Source: Achatina immaculata
Lineage: Eukaryota; Mollusca; Gastropoda; Stylommatophora; Achatinidae
Assembly (NCBI GenBank): GCA_009760885.1
Contig: CM019701.1
Location: 34,858,697-34,922,696 of the forward strand
DNA: 64,000 nucleotides
Direction: 5' to 3'
Under the pieces are notes generated by a model, which had not been told where the DNA came from, searched no databases, and saw only the letters and a list, made by a program, of their open reading frames with translations. The translations under genes were made by a program, and so were the position numbers. The first letter of the stretch is position 1, and the number at the start of each line of letters is the position of its first letter. This document shows positions 31,085 to 42,335 of the stretch, one piece after another.

Positions 31085-33335
31085 CCTGTTAGTAATCTCT
31101 TCTTATAGGCTGTGGCTGTTTATCTTTCTGTGCACTGATTTCTTGTGTTGGCTTTCCAGTTTTAGTTTTATTTTCCCTATACACAGATTGTGATCACTGT
31201 TGGCATCAGCACCCCTTTATTCCCTTACATCAGAGATGTTCTGTTTTGCTTTCTAATACAAAAATGATCTATCTGGTTTCAAGGAACAATTTTTTATAAA
31301 TAGCAAACTACGAGGTTTTGGTACGGTAAAGTAAGAGAACAAATATTGTAGGATTAAACCTCGAAAAAATCGTACACAAAGCACTTTAGTGAGACGTGAG
31401 AGAAAGAAAAATCACAAGAGAATTACCTGGGATTCGAACACGGACTCCGGTAGGACGAGCAGCCGTCTAGCCACGAGAGAACAGCGTACTAGTTGGCTAA
31501 GTCGATAGTACACTGTTCTCTCGTGGTTAGATGGCTGCTCGTCCTACCGGAGTCCGTGTTCGAATCCCAGGTAATTCTCTTGTGGTTTTTCTTTCTCTCA
31601 CGTCTCACTAAAGTGCTTTGTGTACGATTTTTTCGAGGTTTAATCCTACAATATTTGTTCTCTTACTTTATCTGGTTTCTAGTTCTATCATCTGGAAATA
31701 TCCATACTGTTTTATGTATCTTTATATTGTGCCTCCAATGACCTCTTTTAGACATATTTCAATTAATCTTTCTCCATTTTGATTTACTGTATCAATCCCT
31801 TCTTTCCCCATTACTTTTTCTACGTCGGTGTTATCTTAGTGTTGAAGTCCCCCATAGCAATTAGGATGTTGTGTTTAGGGACTTTGTTAATGATTTGTTG
31901 TAATTGGAGATAGAAATCATCTTTCACCTCATCATCTGCATCGTTCATGGGTGCATAACACTGTATTATTGTCATTCTTCCATGTCTTAGATTGTATCGT
32001 GCTCTTATTAAACGACTGTTCCCTGGTTCTCATTCTACAAGGCTCTTTGCTGCTACATTTGACATAATGAAATAACCTTGAAAATGACTTACCAACCCCA
32101 CAACTAAATGTCAACCTAGATGAAATTACATTGCTTGAAATTGAAACAGCAGTGAATTTAATGGCTAACAACAAAGCTTCTGGTGAAAATGAAATAACAG
32201 CCAAGATGTTAAAAGCTATCAACAGTAACAACATAAGACAACTACAGAGAATGTGTAATAAGATTTGGAAAAAAGAAAAGGTCCCGTCTATATGGAAAAA
32301 AGGAATCATTGTTAAAATACCAAAAAAAAGGCAACCTTAATGACTGTAACAATTGGAGAGGAGTAACCTTAGTATCAGTTGTGTCAATAGTAGTTCGCAA
32401 ATTCATTTTGAATAGACTTAAAGATATAGTTGATACTGCAATGAGAGAAGAACAAGCAGGATTTCAAAAAGTGAGAAGCTATCTCAACCAGATCTTTACT
32501 CTAAGAATAATACTTGAAGAACATATTGAAAAGCAGAAACCACTAATACTGAACTTCATAGACTTTAAAAAGGCATTTGATAGCATACACAGATTCATTG
32601 TGGAGAATTTTAAGTGTACATGGTATACCATCTAAAACTGTCAACATCATTAAGGACCTCTACAATGGATATGTTTGTGCAGTCAAAACAGAAGAAGGGA
32701 TGAGTGAATGGTTGCAGATAGAAACAGGTGTGAAACAAGGATGTATACTGTCTCATTTGCTTTTTGGAATTACAACAGACTTCATAATGAAACAGGTAAC
32801 ACAGGTATTGATTAGACCCAACTAGAAGATCTTGATTTTGCTGATGACATATCTCTTATCAGTAACATTGTGAATTCATGCAAAAAAAAACCAGATATCC
32901 TGTCTTCATTGGCTAGCAAAATAGGACTTGAAATTAACAAGGACAAAACAAAAATAATGAAACTTCCCATTAATCAAAATGGAAAAATACATGTAGAAGG
33001 GATAGATGTTGAAGAAGCCAATCAATCTGCATACCTTGCCAGCTACATAGACCAGGATGGTGACACCAGAAAGGAAGTTAGAATTAGAATTGCAAAAGCA
33101 GCATCATTCTTCAAGAATCTTGAGAAAATATGGGATTCAAAAAGTTATAAGCACAAAAATCAAGTTAAGACTATTTAATTCAAATGTGAAACTCTAAAAA
33201 GGACATTGTTAAAAGAGGCCAAATTAATAGGCATAAAATCCCTTGATGAGGTTGAAAAGCTCTTCGAAAACAGGAAAAATTGGCGAACTACCGTGCGAGC
33301 CCTATGTGATGTTTAACGGCACGGGAAGGATATAA
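31085..33335 (+). mobile_element. LINE family B, copy 2, with inverted 5' segment
   Basis: From 31085 to about 32066 the sequence is LINE B endonuclease DNA on the - strand (same sense as 23680-25400 on the + strand, e.g. AGGCTGTGGCTGTTTATCTT and the antisense of IQCYAPMN). From about 32067 to 33335 it is LINE B RT and 3' end on the + strand ([75 protein letters not shown]). It ends GGATATAAGA. About 600 bp of linker present in copy 1 is missing at the switch point. This is the pattern expected from twin-primed reverse transcription. A SINE palindrome interrupts the inverted part at 31281-31668. Confidence 0.85.
31281..31668. mobile_element. Head-to-head SINE palindrome with 11-bp target duplication
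   Basis: The direct repeat TATCTGGTTTC at 31270-31280 and 31669-31679 bounds a 388-bp insert in LINE B; an uninterrupted B copy reads on at this site (about 24990-25005). The insert is an antisense SINE (about 31327-31490) and a sense SINE (about 31503-31668) meeting at their 5' ends, near-perfect inverted repeats of about 165 bp. B boxes are at about 31431-31441 (antisense) and 31558-31568 (GTTCGAATCCC). The left copy has about 45 bp more 3' sequence (31281-31326) than the right. Transcribed through, it would form a long hairpin. Confidence 0.88.
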
Positions 33336-35135
33336 GATGTGGTTCATGGCTGTGGTCTCTGGCGGATCATACTATGGAATCATTCAACTGCACATGTTCT
33401 CTAAGTTTGTTTAGTCAGCCTTTTCCTATATCATTCTTGTTTATTACCAATCAGCTTTTGGAACATATCAGGTAGCTGTTTCTGAGTTAGTGTTATCTCA
33501 AGATATTTCAAAATATCTCTTGCATTCTTTGCAAAAACTAATTTTGTAATCATTACAAAGTTGGAAGTGATTCTGGGGATGAACAACAGCAAATTTGAAG
33601 GGTTGGTCAAGAGCCTGAAGAAAACAGCAAATCTTTGGTCTTGTTGTACAGCTGATACAGCTTCCAGAAAGTTAAATAAGTATTTTTTAATGCAGTGAAT
33701 CTTTAGATGCTTTGGCCATGTCATTTAATGATGTTTAAGTGAGTTTTTTAAAGCAATTGATTCATTCTCATATTTGTCTTCAGAAACCAAAAAAGAAAAA
33801 AAACACCCCAAAACTAACGTAAAATTGTAAAGTTTTGGAATTTTTGTGAATAGAGAATAGTGTGATGAAGACAGGGTTTTTGTGAAGTTGTCATAAAACT
33901 TTGATATCTGATTCAATTACTAAACAATGTACACCTTTCATGCAATACTATAATTTTTGGTCTTGTGATAAGGATAACTGTGAATTTAAATATAAATAAA
34001 CACAAGCTTTTGGTGATGCATTCAGTGATAAAAACTTCATTATTCTTGAACAATTTATTTTTAGGGCATGTTCATAGATAATTGAACATGAAGGAACAAA
34101 AACACAAAAAGGAAAGCCTGCCACTGAACCTAGACAGGCGTACAAGCTGGGGACATGATGAACATGTGAAGCTGAGCACTCATGGGGGGGAATAGTTTTG
34201 TGTTGGTCTGATCTTGTCCTTTATTTCTGACAGAACTGTTCTGTGTATGTTGCAGATGAAGAAAATTGTACAGTATCTGCATTACAAGTTCTACAATTCA
34301 AAACAAATGTGACTTCACAGACTTTCCAGTGTTGTGGAGGTAAAGCTTGCAGGGCTGAATGATGAAACAGTTAGTGACTCGTGGAGGACTATTTGCATCA
34401 AGGTTGGTAAACTTTACCCAACCAAGGATTTGTTCCACTTTTAGCAGAGGCCCTGGAAACAGAGAGTGGTCTGATCACCTGAATAGGGAAAGTGAATATA
34501 AAATAAATATACAGAGCAGAGATGTGTTGGGCTGCAAAGTGCACAACAGCAATAAAGTGCAAGCAGTGTCCCTTTGAGAGCCAATGTAAGTGAGCAGAAG
34601 GTTTAAGTTTAATTTCAGATTTCCACAGAGGTATGAGCATAAAGAAATTCACACAAAAAACACACACACACAGAAAACCACTTCTCCCTTCCATCAGTTA
34701 TGAAAATGTGTTAAACAAACCCTGAAGGTTACAGTCTTGCTCTTCATAACACTGTTCATTAATGTAATTGCACTGTCTCTGTTCTCATCTGTAATAAATA
34801 AATACCTTGTAAGCTGAAATACAGGTAGCAGTAGCTGCTGTTGCTACCACAACATAATCCCATGATCACTGCTGTTTACACATACATAATACTGATATTT
34901 ATGTCAACGGGCAAAGAGAAACAAAAAGTGTAGTATAACAAATATTGTGGTAGTAATAGCAGCTAAAGATCCATATATTTCTGATCAAAAAGCACTACAG
35001 ATTAAAAAAAAACATGTTTACGAAACAAGTAATGAATAACAATGCATACCAGGACAGGAGAAACAGAAATACAATGTATAAACTAGAAAAAAAGTAGGAA
35101 CAGTTTTATTACTTAAAGTCCAAAAGGTGTTTTTG
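33336..35135. other. Intergenic AT-rich DNA, nothing recognised
   Basis: About 1.8 kb with no family motif. A short (CA)n run lies at 34660-34675. Confidence 0.5.
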
Positions 35136-35139
35136 GACT

Positions 35140-36120
35140 TTTGTAAAGTCCAAAAATGCACAAAGGATTATAGATTACAAAATGCCAGACGGTGGATTAC
35201 GTACACAGTTGTGATGTTTCGGCATCAGTCAAATAACACATACAAGAAATAGAGGAGATAAAGTATAAATTAACATGAATGCTATTTTAAAAAAAAAAGC
35301 AAATAAAATGAATAGAGCACTTAGCTGTAACTTGTAAGAAGCTGTGGCTTGTCTGATGCTATGTTCAGAAATTCGTATGGTGGAGTGTAGAGAACATTTA
35401 AATGGAGACTTGTGATAGATAGGTCGTAACTGAGGGTGGTGGATGGAGAAACCGTGGAGGGGAGAGAGAGTAATACAATGGTAACCTAGCTGAAAGAAGG
35501 TGAAATAGGTGATTATAACTGGTGTAGAGGGGTTGTAATGTGAAATTGTGAGGAGGTTCTGAACTATGTGTAACAAGTGAGAAGGGGACGTAGTGGGGAG
35601 CTGAATAACGAGTTCAAACCATGTGGTTCCTGCGTCCCATATTCCTAAATGTAGCGGTTCTCAAGTGCTAGGCTACTTCTGTCATCTGCGTGACATTGTT
35701 TGATGGCTGTTACCAGAAAATCAGATTTGCCTCTGTGGTTGGGGCCATTGAAATGATTCCAGGACTGGTTTCGAAGCATGCTGGGTGATATCATGCAGAT
35801 GTTTTGAATGCAGTCCCCTAATCTGAGGCCAGTTTCACCAATATAAGTTATCCTGCATCTTTTGCATACAATGACATATATCACATTGCAGGACTCGTAT
35901 GTGAATCCCTCATGGAGAGTGAGGATAGTTTTGGGAAAGGTGATCATTTTCATTTGACAGATTACAGGGCAGGTAATACAGCGAAGGTGGTTACAGAATA
36001 TAGTGCCAACATATGCTAGGTTTCGCTTCTGGTGGCTATGGATGAGGATATCCTTAAGATTTGGTTCATTTTGTAAGCAAACAGGGCTGAATTAGAGAAA
36101 ATATCGCAGGTGTTGGGGTC
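35140..36120 (-). mobile_element. Penelope-like element P2 (GIY-YIG region and 3' end)
   Basis: On the - strand: NLKDILIHSHQKRNLAYVGT and RCITCPVICQMKMITFPKTI (a Cys-rich lead-in usual in these elements), then NVIYVIVCKRCRITYIGETG (GIY-YIG core: VIY plus YIG), NHFNGPNHRGKSDFLVTAIK and LALENRYI to about 35645. Non-coding 3' DNA follows to about 35140 with CTGATGCCGAAACATC near 35213-35228, a hammerhead-core-like string. The RT is absent. It keeps the glycine that P1 has lost. Confidence 0.82.
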
Positions 36121-38060
36121 GTGTTGGATTAGTGGCAGAAATAATAGGAGGAATCAGAAGTAAGAGTAAGAAAGTGAGAGAAGAAGATAATACTAAAGCA
36201 TGAGGCTTAGAAGAAAATTAAAGCATTATAACAACAAATTAATAAATATTAGTTTTCATAAATAAGATTATATGGATGTTACTGATGAGAATGAAAATGT
36301 AACTTAAACTGGTCACAGACTAGGTATTTCTGATACTCTACATGATCAAATTCTGGTGTATAATTTACCACCACTTTAGGACAAATATGAACAGACCCAT
36401 ATCTTCATATTGCAGCACAAATTACAGTAGTTTGGGAGTGTCTATTGACACCGAGCACGTGGACAACTGTCCATGTTTTCTGCGCATGAGCACTGTGAAG
36501 GTCTCCTGTGCATGAGCACCGTGAAGGTCTTTTGCGCATGAGCACTTACTACTGCAATGTAAGTCAGACACACCAATGCCAATAGCCTCCAAATATTAAA
36601 GCACTAGATAGGAGACTGCTTAAGAAATTAAATTTTCAATAAGGCCTTTTCTAAATGCTGTTTGCATTTCTAACTTACAGTTATGAGAAAGACACAAGGT
36701 CTAGAAGATGACAGAAATAAAGCTTGTGATAGCTATAGATAACATGATGATTTAAAGAGGATCAATGTACAAAATTGTTAGATGATACTGTGCTTGTACT
36801 AATCTCTGAAGAGCTGTTAGAGAGAAATGAATATAACTGTTCATGCATCCGTGACTGATCTGTCAGTCCTGTATGTGACTGCAGACAAGATGGTGAAGTT
36901 AAACACCAGACTGTGGATCGATCATGCCAATAAATGTTGCTGAGATTGTTGTCATGCTGTTGTATTTGGACAGACATATCGTTCAATCCTTTACGACTGC
37001 TGTGACTGCGTAGATCACTTGTACTGACTATTCTGTTGCCCTGATTTAAGTCATGAAGTAACTTTGGTGGTCTAACCTGAGGTTGTACAGTCTGTTTCTG
37101 GTCACCTGTTAGAAGCCAAAGATATATGAACTTGACACAGCAAAATTTGGAGTGCTGCTTGTGATTGTTTCATGTTGATGTGTCATGACATACTTATATT
37201 TCTCGTAGGTGGTGTTGAACTGCCATGGAGAGACCTGTTGTGTGTGTTTATACGTTGTCTGGTGTAAATGTGTGTGGTGTCTGGTGATATTAATAAACTA
37301 AACCTTATTTTTCTTGGATCATATTTATGGCTTATGAGTATTTATTGATTGTTGGAGGAGTTAGAGAGTGTCTGAGATAAGTTTATTTCCAGTCACAAAG
37401 GTTATTTAGGGGAGCTTATATGGAAACCAGCTGACAGAGGAAAAGAACCTGGGTAGGATCATCAGGAGAGACTCGGTAACTGAGAGTGTTCCAGGCACAG
37501 CTGTACTTCACTGGGCACCATCTCATTATATTAGGCTAGCGATTTAACCCATGAGCATGACAGAAATCTCCATTGACTGTCATTTGATGGCGATAAAGGA
37601 ATGAGGTAAAAAAGATGAGGGAATAAGATTGGGGGTGAGAAGCGAGATGGGGGAGTGAAGTAAATAAGTGGAGAAGTAAGATGAAGGAGATAAATTATAT
37701 AAGAAAGTAAGAAGAGAAATAAGAATGAATAAGAAGTAATAAGGAAAAATAATAAGTAAGAATTAATAGGTAATAAATAACTAATCATCATCATTAACCT
37801 CATCTCAATTCAAACCCCCAAAATCACATACATTAATATAATAACTAATATAAAAATATTTTACACTTGCTCATAGGTGTCATCAAAATGTGTTTTGTTT
37901 CTTGTAAATTCTAACATAGTGATCTAGAACAGTGGTTCTCAATGTTTCTGAACTGCTGAGTTTTATTTGCAATGAGCAACTATTGTACCATAAACAGTGA
38001 AAAACAAAAACTTCCTAGTGTTTTCCTCTGTTTCCTACTTCTGGAGGGGGCCACATTAGG
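36121..38060. other. Intergenic DNA with small repeats
   Basis: A 26-bp minisatellite at 36483-36546 (GCGCATGAGCACnGTGAAGGTCT, two and a half copies) and the string CAGTGGTTCTCAA at 37930-37942, like the terminal repeat of some hAT transposons, without a matching second end. Purine-rich at 37600-37790. No gene recognised. Confidence 0.45.
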
Positions 38061-38089
38061 ATAAGTTCTTAGTTTTTTTTTTTTTTTGG

Positions 38090-38230
38090 GTCTCGTTGTG
38101 CATGTAATCCTTGAAAAAGGCTCACGCCGAAATATCAGATGTTGTATGTTTTTCATTTATGCATTCTCATACTTTCTATTCGTTTTTTTTCTCACTTTGT
38201 AAAACTACACCATACCCCTCTATCTACCCT
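38090..38230 (+). mobile_element. Penelope-like element 3' end (P4)
   Basis: CCTTGAAAAAGGCTCACGCC followed by GAAATATCAGATGTTGTATG and TTTTTCATTTAT matches the reverse complement of P3 (3095-3260). It carries a hammerhead-like core in which stem II (GGC/GCC) and GAAA are kept but CUGAUGA is changed. Truncated, non-coding. Confidence 0.6.
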
Positions 38231-38287
38231 CATGTGTTAAGCTGCTCTCACCTCTTAAAACAGTTTGTACGACAACGTTACCAAAGT

Positions 38288-40262
38288 GGTCTCGTATATC
38301 TTATATATCTTATATCTTATATCCTTCCCGTGCCGTCAAACGTCACATAGGGCTCGCAAAGTAGTTCACCAATTTTTCCTGTCTTCGGCGAGTCTTTCAA
38401 CCTCATCAAAGGATTTTATGCCTGTTAACTTGGCCTCTCTTAATAATGTCCTCTTCAGAGTTTCACGCGGTCTGCCCCTTTTTCTTCGGCCTGTTGTGTT
38501 CCACTTGATAGCTTGTTTTGGGATTCTCTGATCATTTCTTCTCATCAAGTGACCAACATATGTCCACCTCCTTTTCCTGATCACCCATGAGACTGGTTGT
38601 TGTTCAGTCATCTGTCTTATCTCTGCATTGTTCTTGAATTCATTCCACTTGATGCCGAGTATTTTCCTTAGTCATTTGTTTTCAAAAGAGTCTAATTTCT
38701 TTTCTATTTCTTTAGTTGTTTTCCAGCTTTCACATGCATAAATGAGGGTGGATATTACATTTGAATTGAATAGTCTTAACTTGGTTTTTGTGCTTATAAC
38801 TTTTGAATTCCATATGTTCTCAAGATTCTTGAAGATTGATGCTGCTTTTGCAATTCTGATCCTAACTTCCTTTCTAGTGTCACCATCCTGGTCTATGTAG
38901 CTGCCAAGGTATGCAAATTGATTGACTTCTTCAATATCTGTCCCTTCTATGTGTATTTTTCCATTTTGATTGATGGGAATTTTCATTATTTTTGTTTTGT
39001 CCTTGTTAATTTCAAGTCCTATTTTGGTAGCCAGTGAAGACAGGCTATCTGTTTTTTCTTACATGGAATTCACATTATTACTGATAAGAGTTATGTCATC
39101 AGCAAAATCAAGATCTTCTAGTTGGGTCCCATGTACCCAGTCAATACCTGTGTTACCTGTGCAGCATTTTTTCATTATGAAGTCTATTGTAATCCCAAAA
39201 AGTAAAGGAGACAGTATACATCCTTGTTTCACGCCTGTTTCAATCTGGAACCATTCACTCATCCCTTCTTCTGTCTTGACTGCACAAACATATCCATTGT
39301 ATAAGTCCTTAATGATGTTGACAATTTTAGATGGTATTCCATATAGACATAAAATTCTCCATAATGAATCTCTGTGTATGCTATCAAATGCCTTTTTAAA
39401 ATCTATGAAGTTCAGTATTAATGGTTTCTGCTTTTCAATATGTTCTTCAAGTATTATTCTTAGAGTAAAGATCTGGTCGAGACAGCTTCTCCCTTTTCGA
39501 AATCCTGCTTGTTCTTCTCTCATTGCAGTATCCACTATATCTTTGAGTCTATTCAAAATGACCTTGCAAAATACTTTTGACACAACTGATATTAATGTTA
39601 CTCCTCTCCAGTTGTTACAGTCACTAAGGTTGCCCTTTTTTTGGTATTTTAACAATGATTCCTTTCTTCTGATTAGAAGGGACCTTTTCTTCTTTCCAAA
39701 TCTTGTTAAACATTCTCTGTAGTTGTCTCATGTTGTCACTATTGATAGCTTTTAGCATCTCGGCTGTTATTTCATCTTCACCTGCAGCTTTGTTGTTAGC
39801 CATTAAATTCACTGCTGTTTCAATTTCATGCAATTTAATTTCATCTAGGTTGACATTTAGCTGTGGGGCTGGTAAGTCAGTTTCAAGGTTTAACAATTCT
39901 TTTTGGTGTGGTCGATTGAGTATTTCTTGGAAGTGTTCAGCCCATCTTTGCTTTTGGTCTTTATTTGATGTTAATAGTGTTCCAGTTTTGCTAAGGATTG
40001 GTCTTTCTTTAGATGTAATAGTACCTGTTAGCCTCTTTTGTATGTTATATAAAGTTTTGCTGTCTCCTGTTTTTGATGCTTTTTCTGCCTCTTTCGCCAT
40101 ATTGTCTATGTATTTTCTTTTATCCCTTCTAGCTGAACTTTTAACTTTCTTGTCTATGTCTTTGTATTTTGCTTTTGCCAAATCTCTTTCATGATCTGCT
40201 TTTGCATTCAACATGTCTAATTTGACTGCTCGTCTTTCATGTATATACTTCCATGTTTTATC
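38288..40262 (-). mobile_element. LINE family B, copy 4 (RT and 3' end)
   Basis: The best preserved LINE B RT in the window. On the - strand: linker (KYKDIDKKVKSSARRDKRKY, 40100-40214), NLMANNKAAGEDEITAEML, a frame change near 39630-39655, [76 protein letters not shown], and [13 protein letters not shown] (catalytic FADD) to 39059. The C-terminal part (KEVNQ-like [40 protein letters not shown]) is in two more ORFs. It ends in a TATAAGATATAAGATATA tail at 38288-38320. 5'-truncated in the linker. Confidence 0.92.
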
Positions 40263-40651
40263 TGATGATAAAGCATATAAGACCTATTTATTCATTATGT
40301 GAAGTTCTACACTGAATATGAACTGTTTTATTTTTAGCATACACTCTTCTACATCTGAACTGGTATGTACACAGGCATGTTACATTGCCAGTTCTTTTTG
40401 TAATGATACAAAGCAGGCACACTGGATGGAATATGGGAGAGAATGCTGGTTGCTAAGTCAGAGCCATGACTGGCTCGTTCAACTGAAGGAGGCCAAGTAA
40501 ACATAACAGAAGTGAAACGATCAGTATATTCACGTCAGCAAAGTATGAATCAGTGACAGTCTGTTATTTCCATGTCTCATTACAGTAACATCTTGAAGTA
40601 GCTAACATAGATCTGTAGGTCTATAAATTTGACCAGTTGCAAAATTAGCTC

Positions 40652-40688
<37 letters not shown>

Positions 40689-41459
40689 GAGAGAGAGAGA
40701 TAGACTTTAAAAGGAATGGTTTCTAGTACTCAGCAAGGAAACTTTCTTCACACTGGTCTTTATACTGTTCAACTTCACTAGCGTGAAAAAAAAGGGGAGC
40801 TGATTTTTTAGAAAAAGTGTCCAGTCTTCCAGCTCTTAAAAATACAGTAATTTTCATAGATTTGTCATCTCTTCTTCTGCTTCATATATGAATACTGTCT
40901 GGCGGTAGTAAGTGTAACGTAGCGACTGATTTTATTTCTAGATGTAGTGTAGTACTAGTGTTAATCCAATCCTTTGTCTGATGGTGTCATTTCTGTGTTT
41001 TATTGTTACATTTAGTAACATCTCACTTCTGTAGTGATGATTTTTCCTTTTGTTTTTAGTGTTAGTGTCCATGTTTGACACTGATAGCACTAGAAACAGG
41101 AGGAAAACTATGTTGTACAGTGCTTTTTTGTTTTTTGTGTGCTTCAGTTATGATGTATTTGTTTTGCAGTAAAGGTATCATTTGTACAGTGACCTGATTG
41201 CTTTTATTGCATCTGTTCTCAGTTTCGGCATTGATTTTCCCATAGGATGATACTTTAGATATTCGAAATGCTTCACTAGTTTCAAAGGCTAATTGTTCAC
41301 GAATATTTTTGTTCAGATTTCTTCTCTGGCAACGACCAGAATTTTTTTTTTTTAGCACTGATTTTCATGTTGTAGTTTCTATATGGTCTTGCTACATAAA
41401 CCATGTTCTGCTGTAGGTATTTCTCTGATGTTCCTTATGTGCTTGGTGGTCATCTAAAA
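40263..41459. other. Spacer with (GA)n microsatellite
   Basis: The microsatellite (GA)n with GATA interruptions is at 40651-40703. The rest is AT-rich with no recognised gene. The ORF on the - strand at 41062-41358 has no family motif. Confidence 0.55.
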
Positions 41460-41464
41460 AAGGA

Positions 41465-41660
41465 TGGTCTGTCAGTTGGGTATTTTTTCTGAAGGGTTTT
41501 ATGAGTTTATCGGTATTAGTTTTGGTATCAGGCTGTTGGGTAGTTTTGTGGTAGAATTTTTACTAAGCCTACTGACTTCTTTACAAACACTGCCAATGTG
41601 TGTTATGAATAGTAAAGGAAATAATACAGAGCCCTGCCTCACTCCAAATAATTTAGTTTA
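41465..41660 (-). pseudogene. Possible old LINE RT fragment
   Basis: On the - strand near 41590-41640 the text reads FGVRQGSVLFPLLFITHIG, which fits the RT motif G-V-R-Q-G-C/S-V-L-S-P-L-L-F. A short remnant continues for about 130 bp. No catalytic box is seen, and it does not match families A-F closely. Confidence 0.5.
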
Positions 41661-42188
41661 ATTATTTAATAAATGTAAACAAAAATTAGAAGTGCATACC
41701 CAGATATCCGTGACAAATGAACGACTGTTGAATATTCTGCTGATAATGTCCGTGTTCAGGTGGTATGGTTCCCAGACTAGCATCGTAGCTATCGTTTTCG
41801 TTTACAATACAGATATCGGACTTGCCTGGAGTTTGCTGTTGAGCAATTGGTTTCTTGTCTTCCTGGAGGGCTACACGCACGTAAAATATATGTAAATTAA
41901 TATTCAACGCAGATAACATTATGAATTAGTTCTTACTAAATTACACTTTGCATTAATATGTTGGAGAACAACAAATATGTATCCGGAGGGATATGAACGC
42001 TTATTGTGAGAGCAATGAAAGTAAAATATGCTTTTAAAAACGGTTGTTGTTGCAGTGTTGTCAACATGTCGTCACAAAAGTCAGCAACATGTAAAGCAGT
42101 TTCAATTTATGTAGCTGTATGGAAGAGTCATTTCATCGATGATTTTGTACTAAAATTGAGCAACATAAGAGCACGTAGAATCAGATAT

Positions 42189-42335
42189 TTATTTGTAGTA
42201 AAAGACAGATGATAAAATAAGATTACCACATGAAGAATACGACTTCTTAGAACCTTTCTTGATATATGATGTTTCTTTTGCTGTTCTCTTCCTAGTTTCT
42301 ACATTATCTTTTCTCATGGATATAGGCCGATTCAC
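42189..42335 (-). CDS. GATA: GATA coding exon 4 (basic tail after the C finger)
   Basis: After a long pyrimidine tract and TTTTTAG the exon reads [20 protein letters not shown] then [17 protein letters not shown]; the first part aligns with the NRPLTMKKEGIQTRNRK tail that contacts DNA in GATA factors. Reading on gives a stop (TAA at 42191-42189) after 48 residues, with AATAAA overlapping it. Alternatively a donor at SSCG|GTAATC (about 42224) could lead to a further exon not found here. Confidence 0.78.
   Translation of the reverse strand: MNRPISMRKDNVETRKRTAKETSYIKKGSKKSYSSCGNLILSSVFYYK

Noticed and set aside
37930..37942. hAT transposon end (CAGTGGTTCTCAA)
   Set aside because: No opposite terminal repeat, no 8-bp target duplication and no transposase nearby. 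A similar string at 14271 is also alone.
38970..39722. 250-aa ORF on the + strand
   Set aside because: Antisense of the LINE B RT of copy 4; the - strand has the RT motifs.
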